DNA of 33,273 bases from Microcaldota archaeon (lineage in GTDB: Archaea > Micrarchaeota > Micrarchaeia > Anstonellales > Anstonellaceae): assembly GCA_021813025.1 (NCBI GenBank), contig JAKAME010000006.1, positions 1 to 33,273 of the forward strand, written 5' to 3'. The position numbers were made by a program, and so were the translations under genes. Under the pieces are notes generated by a model, which saw only the letters and a program-made list of their open reading frames with translations, was not told the origin of the DNA and did no database searches. Positions 26,845-33,273 of the stretch are shown piece by piece. Position 1 is the stretch's first letter. Each line of letters starts with the position of its first letter.

Positions 26845-27612
26845 CTAATCCTCGTCTTCCTCGCATTCGTAATCCACGCACCACTTCTCCGGGGGCGCGC
26901 AGTGGCCGTTGCCTATGCACTCCACGCAGATTTTGCCGCCGCCGGTGTCATAGCAGTGGTGCGACTGGCAGTCGTTGGGGTTGAAGCACGGAGCGCCGTT
27001 TGGAAGGCCGGTGAATCCGCCGAGGCCTGCGCCTGTCAGGGTGAAGTTCGGGCCGCAGCGGCCGATGAGCGGCTCGCGGCCTATCTCGCGCTGGGCCGGC
27101 AGGTCCAAATCCTGGCTGAGGTAGGTGAGGTTGAGGTTGAGCTCATACCCCTGATTTGGAGCGCACGAGCCGGCGAGGGAAAGATAGAGGTTCTTGCGCC
27201 GCCCCCCCTCAACGTCGAGCGGGCCGCTGATGTCGAGCGGGACGGCGTTGCGCGCGTCCATGCCGCTGCCGGTCACGTCGGCCTGAACCACCTGCATTAT
27301 GGTGGAGCGGGTGTTCATGAGCGAGAGCGTGAGCACGCCGTCCGACGAGAGCGAATGGTCGGTCACTGCGAACGGGGCTGCCTGTGAGCGCCAGTAAGAG
27401 TTCGACATCGAGGAGCGGGCGTCGTAGGAAGAGCCGGGCAGGGCGCCGATGAGCGCGATGACCACGAGCGCTACAATCAGCACCGCGGAGAGCAGGATGA
27501 GATACTCCGTGGCCCCCTGCGCCCTCAGGGCCTGGTTTGGGAAAACCGGAAGGGCGGGGATGCTGCCCGGAAGAGGCCTGCTGCCGCCGGGAGGGAGAGG
27601 GCGCGGAACCAT
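26845..27612 (-). CDS. Class III signal-peptide pilin-like protein with Cys-rich C-terminus
   Basis: QGATEYLILLSAVLIVALVVIALIGALPG; C-term CFNPNDCQSHHCYDTGGGKICVECIGNGHCAPPEKWCVDYEC. Confidence 0.85.
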   Translation of the reverse strand: MVPRPLPPGGSRPLPGSIPALPVFPNQALRAQGATEYLILLSAVLIVALVVIALIGALPGSSYDARSSMSNSYWRSQAAPFAVTDHSLSSDGVLTLSLMNTRSTIMQVVQADVTGSGMDARNAVPLDISGPLDVEGGRRKNLYLSLAGSCAPNQGYELNLNLTYLSQDLDLPAQREIGREPLIGRCGPNFTLTGAGLGGFTGLPNGAPCFNPNDCQSHHCYDTGGGKICVECIGNGHCAPPEKWCVDYECEEDED

Positions 27613-27657
27613 ATTGGATGGCCCACTACGGCCCCCTTTTTATGGATTGTTCCTCCA

Positions 27658-28167
27658 TTGCAATCCATGATGCTCAGCGGCCGGGCCATTAGGACGGGAA
27701 AGCACGTGGGCCTCACGCGCATCGAGGGGCAGTTCCAGCCCGCTGGCGTGGACTTGAGCGTGGAGAGCGTGTGGGTTTTCGAGGAGGCTGGCAGCATAGA
27801 CTTGGACAACAAGAAGAGAAAAATACCAAAATGCAAAAAGCTCGAATTCGGCCCCGACGAATTTGTCCATCTTTCTCCCGGCCCTTACAAACTTGTGTTC
27901 AACGAGCTTGTGGATGTGCCTTCCGACTGCGCCGGCATTGCGCGCAGCCGCTCCAGCCTCCTGCGCATGGGCGCGTCGGTGCAGACGGCCCTGTGGGACC
28001 CGGGCTACAAAGGCCGCTCTGAAGCCCTGCTGCTTGTCTCCAACCCAAGCGGGCTGGCGCTGCACATGCACGCGCGCGTGGCGCAGCTCTCGTTCATCCG
28101 CCTCGAGAAGCCCTCTGGCGAGACTTATGAGGGCAACTACCAGCATGAGAATATGGGCAGGAAATGA
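27658..28167 (+). CDS. dUTPase / dCTP deaminase superfamily protein
   Basis: FQPAGVDLSVESVWVF, LVDVPSDCAGIARSRSSLLRMGASVQTALWDPGYKGRSEALLLVSN. Confidence 0.8.
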   Translation: MQSMMLSGRAIRTGKHVGLTRIEGQFQPAGVDLSVESVWVFEEAGSIDLDNKKRKIPKCKKLEFGPDEFVHLSPGPYKLVFNELVDVPSDCAGIARSRSSLLRMGASVQTALWDPGYKGRSEALLLVSNPSGLALHMHARVAQLSFIRLEKPSGETYEGNYQHENMGRK

Positions 28168-28233
28168 CTTTTCGAGTTGTAGAAGTTGGATAAAAGAGTA
28201 ATGTATTTAAATACTGCCGACGGAAGTATAGGC

Positions 28234-29388
28234 ATGCGAACATGTGAAAAGGATAGCCGCAGGGCGGGCCGAAGGATAGGACAGGCCGCCGGGGACGGAG
28301 CTGGCGGACTGCGGGCAGTGACGCCTCTGGCCGGCGCCTTCTGTATTTTGGCTCTCCTTATGCTGGCCATGCTGCCCGTGCCGGCAGCCCTGAGCGGGGA
28401 TTACGCCTACCCCCTGCTTTCCAACAACGTGCGCTCCACCACGCCTGCCTTCAACAGCACCCTCGACATCATGCTGGTGCCCTTCTGCGAGAACGAGGAC
28501 CACATCTCGGTGCAGGTCACTGCAGGGGGGAAGCCTGTTGCCGGCGCCGAGGTGGCCCTCTACGATTATGGCGCAGGCCGCGTGCTGGACAGCTCCGTGT
28601 TCACCAACGCCGACGGATGGGCCTACTTCAAGCGCAGGCCGGCGGGCAAATATGACATGATTGCATCGACTGCCGACAATTCGACGGGCGGGCAGATTTA
28701 CTTCGACATCCCGCCCTGCCTCTCCCCCTCCTCCGGCGCCCCCTTCGGGCCCATGAACTGGACGGCCGGCAGGACGGAGGAGCTGCTGCTTGCGCAGGAT
28801 TATGCCGGCGGGCTGGCGCGCGAGTTTTACCTCGTCCTGCTTGCCGACGGGGAAACCGGGACAAGGGTGGTGCTGCGCGCGAACCTGAGCGGGGAGGGGG
28901 CGGGCTGGACGCTGATTGAGCGCATTCCAAACGGCATGGCCGTCAGCGAGCGGGCGCTCGGATTCGAGCGCGAGTATCCGCTAAGCGTGCGCACGGGGCA
29001 GGATGCCGAGCTGCGGTGGCGGCTGGGGGCGGGCGTGCCTGCGCAGGCGGAGCGCAGCTATGTGCTGCTGAGGCCCCTGAGCGCGGACATGGCGCGCCTG
29101 TGGGAGGCTCCCCTCCTCGAGCCCCTGGCGCGGAACTCAACGCCGAATGAGACGCAAACCGCGAATGCAACGGCGGGAGGTCCGGCCTCCAGCCGCTCGG
29201 CCGCAGACAACAGCTCGGGAGCCGCCAACACGACTTCCGATTCGGGCGCGGCTGGCGCGCCGATTCTGGGCGCCCTGGCGGGCATTGACACTGGCCAGGC
29301 GCTGATTGCCCTTGTTGCCGTGGCTGGCGCGGGCGCGGCTGGAGCGGCCCTTGTGCGCCGCGGGGCAGGGAATAAGAAGGAAGAATAA
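28234..29388 (+). CDS. Surface-anchored protein: signal peptide, Ig/carboxypeptidase-regulatory-like domain, S/T/N-rich stalk, C-terminal TM
   Basis: TATA-like gtatttaaatac 20-30 nt before ATG 28234; ILALLMLAMLPVPAAL; KPVAGAEVALYDYGAG; ALIALVAVAGAGAAGAALVRRG. ORF also starts at 28186. Confidence 0.7.
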   Translation: MRTCEKDSRRAGRRIGQAAGDGAGGLRAVTPLAGAFCILALLMLAMLPVPAALSGDYAYPLLSNNVRSTTPAFNSTLDIMLVPFCENEDHISVQVTAGGKPVAGAEVALYDYGAGRVLDSSVFTNADGWAYFKRRPAGKYDMIASTADNSTGGQIYFDIPPCLSPSSGAPFGPMNWTAGRTEELLLAQDYAGGLAREFYLVLLADGETGTRVVLRANLSGEGAGWTLIERIPNGMAVSERALGFEREYPLSVRTGQDAELRWRLGAGVPAQAERSYVLLRPLSADMARLWEAPLLEPLARNSTPNETQTANATAGGPASSRSAADNSSGAANTTSDSGAAGAPILGALAGIDTGQALIALVAVAGAGAAGAALVRRGAGNKKEE

Positions 29389-29416
29389 AGAGAATTTTTT
29401 TTCTGCTTCTCGACTT

Positions 29417-29896
29417 CTACTGGCAGATGACCGCGACAGGCGTCTCGCTGGCCTGCACCTTGCCAATCAGCGGGTCGTCGTCGTAGATTATGCGCACGGT
29501 GTAGAAGTAGGCCTGCCCTGTGCGGCCTGCGCAGGTGGGCATGGACGCGCCGCCGCCGATGACCATCACCCGCTTCTGGCCGGCCGTGAAAATCGTCTGG
29601 CTGGCGTTCGTGAACGAGACTCCGTCGCTGAAGCTGAGGTTGATTGAGTCCATCACCAGCTCGTGCGCGAGGTTGTTCTGCACCACAAGCGAGATGTTGG
29701 ACTGGCCGCTCTGCGCCGCGTCCCCGATGCCGAAAGGCTGCGCCGACATCCAGTAGGCGCGCGACTGCGCGTTGGACAGGCCGCCGGCCTGCGGGAAGAA
29801 GCCGCCGATGAGCGAGAGCACCACCAGCGCTATCACAAGAACCACTGAGAGGATGACGAGATATTCGGTGGAGCCCTGGCCTTTGGCAAAAATCAT
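29417..29896 (-). CDS. Class III signal-peptide pilin-like protein
   Basis: MIFAKGQGSTEYLVILSVVLVIALVVLSLIGGFFP. Confidence 0.85.
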   Translation of the reverse strand: MIFAKGQGSTEYLVILSVVLVIALVVLSLIGGFFPQAGGLSNAQSRAYWMSAQPFGIGDAAQSGQSNISLVVQNNLAHELVMDSINLSFSDGVSFTNASQTIFTAGQKRVMVIGGGASMPTCAGRTGQAYFYTVRIIYDDDPLIGKVQASETPVAVICQ

Positions 29897-29909
29897 CAAA
29901 TCGCCAATC

Positions 29910-30533
29910 CTAATCTGAGCACTGCACATATAATGGTTTGGCCCCGAGCTCGGAGAGGCCGCCGACCTGCCCCGCAGTGTAGCTGATGCTGACTTCGTAC
30001 GCAAGGGTCTGCCTGCCCGCGCAGGATTCGGTGGTGAAATCCACCTGCGTGCGGCCGCCTGAAGGCAGGCTGACGGGCAGGGAGGTTGATGGAGTGTAGA
30101 TTGCAGACGGGCGAGTGGAGAGGTTGATTCCCCCCACCCGCACCGTGAGCGGGGCGGAATTTACGAGGATGATGGAGAGGGAGGAGCCGGTCTGCTTGAA
30201 GTCTGCGATTTGCAGCGGGCTGGCGGCGGAGGCCCACCAGCGGGCCGAATCCCCGGCCTGCGCCCCGTAGGAGAAGGAGGGAAAGAGGCCGAAGGCCCCG
30301 AGTATGATGAGGGCCAGCGTCAGCACGACGGCCAGCACTATGAGGTATTCGGTTGATGCCTGCGCCCTCGCACATGGGGGGAGGGCGGAATGTGGCGCGC
30401 TCGGCCCAGAGCCGGATGGGGCCGGCTGCCCCGGCTTGGGGCTGGAGAAGGCGGGAAAACAGGGCGGACGGAACCCGAAAGCTTGATGCGGTCCCGCAGG
30501 CATGGGAAGACCAGAGCGGCTCATTCTATGCAT
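29910..30533 (-). CDS. Class III signal-peptide pilin-like protein
   Basis: CARAQASTEYLIVLAVVLTLALIILGAFGLFP; start codon uncertain (unusually long leader). Confidence 0.75.
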   Translation of the reverse strand: MHRMSRSGLPMPAGPHQAFGFRPPCFPAFSSPKPGQPAPSGSGPSAPHSALPPCARAQASTEYLIVLAVVLTLALIILGAFGLFPSFSYGAQAGDSARWWASAASPLQIADFKQTGSSLSIILVNSAPLTVRVGGINLSTRPSAIYTPSTSLPVSLPSGGRTQVDFTTESCAGRQTLAYEVSISYTAGQVGGLSELGAKPLYVQCSD

Positions 30534-30979
30534 GGCCCAATCAGCGGCTTGACGCCGGAGAAGCGGTTGTTGAGGTTGGAGGAGGCGTAAGCGATGGACA
30601 CGTTGGGGTATTCAAAGTAGTCGTAGGTGCTGGCGTTGCAGGCCCGCAGGCCGGCCAGCGCCACGGTCTTGACGGCTCCGCCGTTGAAGATTATGCCGGT
30701 GGTGTTGGAGGCGTTGCTCAGCGAAACATTGGTCAGCGTCAGGCGCTCTGTAACCATGTTCTTCATGGTCAGCGTCATGGTGCTGCCCTGCTGCTGCCAG
30801 TCCAGGATGGCGAACGGCTGGGTCGAGCTCCAGTACTGCCTTGTCTCGGACATGCGCGCGTCGCCGCCGAAAGCGGGGAAGGCTCCCAAGAGGGCTATGG
30901 CCACCAGCGCGACGATGAGCACCACGGCGAGGATAACCAGATATTCCGAGGCGCCCTGGCCCCGACGCGTGTCTTGCAT
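30521..30979 (-). CDS. Class III signal-peptide pilin-like protein
   Basis: MQDTRRGQGASEYLVILAVVLIVALVAIALLGAFP. Confidence 0.88.
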   Translation of the reverse strand: MQDTRRGQGASEYLVILAVVLIVALVAIALLGAFPAFGGDARMSETRQYWSSTQPFAILDWQQQGSTMTLTMKNMVTERLTLTNVSLSNASNTTGIIFNGGAVKTVALAGLRACNASTYDYFEYPNVSIAYASSNLNNRFSGVKPLIGPCIE

Positions 30980-31036
30980 TGCATCACCCTGAACGTACGC
31001 TGGACTTATGAAAGAAAAGAAAAAAGGAAAACGGGC

Positions 31037-31534
31037 TCAGGCGCACTTGCCCAGGATGGTCTTGGTGCCGTACTGCCTCTGTCCGGGGATTGTGCTGTCG
31101 TAGGTGACGTTCACCGAGTATTCGTAGATGGTTCCCGAGGTGCAGTTGGCGCCGCTTCCGTCAGTCAGATAGACCGTCTTGGTTTCTCCCGAGCCTATGT
31201 AGGGGGTGTTCGGGGTGGCCACGCCGGCTATGGAGAGGTTGGCGCTGTTGTTGAAGAAGACGCCCCCCGAGACGGAGATGTTGACAATCTTCAGCTGCTC
31301 GGTCTGCACGTTGCGCATGACCATTGTGAGGTTGTTGTCGGTCTGGGCGTGCTCAATGATTTGGAACGGGCTTGCGCCGCGCCAGTAGGAGTCCGACTCG
31401 GACTTCTTGGCGTCATATGACAGGCCGGGGAAGAAGCCCAGCAGGGCAATCGCGACCATCGCGACAATCAGCACGACGGCCAGGAGCACCAGATACTCGG
31501 TCGCGCCTTGGCCTTTCTTGAATTTGAACGACAT
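31037..31534 (-). CDS. Class III signal-peptide pilin-like protein
   Basis: From ATG 31534: MSFKFKKGQGATEYLVLLAVVLIVAMVAIALLGFFP. Confidence 0.88.
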   Translation of the reverse strand: MSFKFKKGQGATEYLVLLAVVLIVAMVAIALLGFFPGLSYDAKKSESDSYWRGASPFQIIEHAQTDNNLTMVMRNVQTEQLKIVNISVSGGVFFNNSANLSIAGVATPNTPYIGSGETKTVYLTDGSGANCTSGTIYEYSVNVTYDSTIPGQRQYGTKTILGKCA

Positions 31535-31781
31535 GGCTGCATCCCTCCATCGGAGCTTTCGACGGGATATAACGGCATAGATTATATAAAGGTTTCGAAA
31601 AAATCCCCCCGACGCTGCTTCGGGGTGAAAAGCCGGGCTTGCGCGCGCCCGGCGGAAGATTTGCGCGGGGCGTAAAAAGCAACTGGGCATGCGGAAGAGG
31701 CCGGGTGGATAGACAAAACAGTGGAAAGTCACCCTGCAAAACCCCTAATAAGCGCGTGCAGAAACCAGGATAGGTGAGCGT

Positions 31782-32210
31782 ATGGGTTGGTCATATGGAT
31801 TGATGCAGGTCGGCAAGGGCCACGACGCGATATTGAAAATCTGTGAGGTCTATTTCGAGAAGAAGAAGCCATATGCATACGCAGAAATGGAATGGAAAGA
31901 CATCCGACGGGATCGAAAGCTCGTCCTGAAGGATATACATGGCCAGACAGCGGCCGGGATCGAGTTTTATGACGATGGAAAGAGGATTGTGACGGTTAAG
32001 AGGGCGGCTGGCAAGGCAAAGGAGAAGATAATCAGGGGGAGGCTGTTCAAGGATACGCAAAAGGAGTTTGAGAAGTTGAAGGGCAGACTGGTGAAAACCT
32101 ACTCTCTCGATGAGCCGGACATCGCACGCGCGGATTCGATTATGGAGAGGGTGAAGAAAGGCATAAGCAAGCTCCACTCCGAGAAAGAGCTCTTCTCTAA
32201 ATTGAAGTGA
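31782..32210 (+). CDS. Hypothetical protein
   Basis: 142 aa, charged, complete ORF with ATG. Confidence 0.55.
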   Translation: MGWSYGLMQVGKGHDAILKICEVYFEKKKPYAYAEMEWKDIRRDRKLVLKDIHGQTAAGIEFYDDGKRIVTVKRAAGKAKEKIIRGRLFKDTQKEFEKLKGRLVKTYSLDEPDIARADSIMERVKKGISKLHSEKELFSKLK

Positions 32211-32283
32211 GGAGGCCCAGGGGAAAGCGGGTCTGCAATATACGGCCTGCAAATCCATCGAGAGACATGAAAGATACCAAGAA

Positions 32284-32294
32284 AGTTTATATAC
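32284..32294 (+). promoter_or_regulatory. Probable TATA box of TA operon
   Basis: agtttatatac about 35 nt before ATG 32327. Confidence 0.45.
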
Positions 32295-32326
32295 AGCCAT
32301 TGTATATTAGTATATGGTGATTGCAT

Positions 32327-32572
32327 ATGAAGTCGACGATGCTGCAATATGATAATGCGGTCGAGCAGGCAGTGGACCGCCTGCTGCAGATGGGGATTTT
32401 CACCTCAAAGGCAGACGTATTTCGTATAGGCGCTATGGAACTGGCAGCCAGATACGGGGCAGTCAAGAGCAAGGAAGAGATTATCGAAGAGATGATGATG
32501 CGAGATGCCGAGAGCTCGTACAAGAAAGCGAAAGCGGGAAAGGGGAAATTCTACCGCCTCGATGAGCTTTAG
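32327..32572 (+). CDS. Antitoxin-like small protein (RHH/RelB type)
   Basis: VEQAVDRLLQMGIFTSKADVFRIGAMELAARYG; directly upstream of RelE-like gene. Confidence 0.65.
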   Translation: MKSTMLQYDNAVEQAVDRLLQMGIFTSKADVFRIGAMELAARYGAVKSKEEIIEEMMMRDAESSYKKAKAGKGKFYRLDEL

Positions 32573-32583
32573 AGGGATTTGGA

Positions 32584-32874
32584 ATGCTAAAACCCGCCGG
32601 CCCATTCATCGTCGGTCTCAATGAAGATGCGCAAAAACAGTTCGGGGCTTTGGACAATTCGGTACGCGAGCGAATCAAGAAAAGGCTGCAGAAGCTTGAG
32701 ATAAATCATGACGTGCGCACGCTGATAGGGCGACCGGATGTCTGGGTCTCGGAAATCGGGGATTATAGAATATATTACCTGATAGATGCTGCAGCGAAAA
32801 TCAAGACCGTCTTCTTCGTCGGCGACCACAAGGAGTATGAACGGCGCTATGAGAAGATGTTCGGCAAGAGATAA
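32584..32874 (+). CDS. RelE/ParE-family toxin
   Basis: AQKQFGALDNSVRERIKKRLQKLE...LIGRPDVWVSEIGDYRIYYLIDAAAKIKTVFFVGDHKEYERRY. Confidence 0.85.
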   Translation: MLKPAGPFIVGLNEDAQKQFGALDNSVRERIKKRLQKLEINHDVRTLIGRPDVWVSEIGDYRIYYLIDAAAKIKTVFFVGDHKEYERRYEKMFGKR

Positions 32875-32900
32875 CGAACCCTGCTTCCGCTAACCCCTCA

Positions 32901-32917
32901 TTAAAATAAAGAAAATC
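32901..32917 (-). terminator. T-rich terminator-like tract after 23S rRNA
   Basis: - strand attttctttattttaa immediately downstream of the rRNA 3' end. Confidence 0.35.
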
Positions 32918-32935
32918 GAAGGCAGCCAACTATAG

Positions 32936-33273
32936 ACCGGATGTGGTAGAAAGGTTTAGTAGCGGCTGGCTGAAAGGCTCGCGTGAGCTTGCCTCTTACA
33001 CCACCGCCCTATCGAACGGATCTGCTATCCGCCCTTAAACCACCTCGTTTTGAGACCCGCTTCGACCTTAGATGCTTTCAGGTCTTATCGGATAGCGCGT
33101 AGCGGCCCGGCGGTGCTTTTCACAACCGGTAGACCAGAGGCGCCGAACCCAAGTTCCTCGCGTACTCATGGGTTCTTCCTCTCAGGTGGCAACACTCCCA
33201 GTAGATACTACCGAACTGTCTCGCGACGTTCTGAACCCAGCTCATGTAGGTCTTTAATGGATGAACAACCCAA
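32936..33273 (-). rRNA. 23S rRNA, 3'-terminal portion, truncated by window edge
   Basis: - strand: gagctgggttcagaacgtcgcgagacagttcgg (H89-H93), gagtacgcgaggaac (sarcin-ricin loop), cctgaaagcatctaag (H97). 3' boundary approximate. Confidence 0.93.

Noticed and set aside
26782-27387. 201-aa + strand ORF
   Set aside because: Antisense to the Cys-rich pilin gene.
30353-31420. 355-aa + strand ORF
   Set aside because: Antisense to two well-supported pilin genes; no coherent protein features.

Overview
GC-rich archaeal chromosomal segment, probably DPANN (inferred from class III signal-peptide pilins, aIF5B, an AglB/STT3 oligosaccharyltransferase, Nop5, an archaeal-style tRNA-Pro and TATA-type promoters; not tested phylogenetically). 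Core genes: aglB/STT3, aIF5B (infB), dCTP deaminase, a dUTPase-like paralog, Nop5, tRNA-dihydrouridine synthase, a cyclophilin lipoprotein, a K+ channel, a metallophosphoesterase, a GNAT, tRNA-Pro(TGG), and the 3' end of 23S rRNA at the right edge (- strand). Accessory genes: five class III signal-peptide pilin-like proteins, a RelE-type toxin-antitoxin pair, and a set of orphan proteins (two HEXXH metallopeptidases, a transglutaminase/TPR-like protein, a HEAT-like protein, two proteins with internal tandem duplications).

Most notable: (1) the last ~33 nt of infB is present three times (24961-24993 in the gene; 23446-23468 and 22564-22596 as orphan copies). All substitutions between the copies are synonymous, and each orphan copy sits at the 3' end of an inserted-looking orphan gene. 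The last 33 nt of the dCTP deaminase gene is likewise duplicated beyond a neighbouring orphan gene (20863-20895 versus 21808-21840). This looks like repeated single-gene cassette insertion at the 3' ends of housekeeping genes, with replacement of the gene terminus. (2) The 23S rRNA sarcin-ricin loop reads AGTACGCGAGGAAC, i.e. the universal ricin-target adenine (E. coli A2660) is C. (3) The Nop5 homolog lacks the N-terminal fibrillarin-binding domain and has an FGG-repeat tail. All product calls are from reading the sequence; no database search was run.
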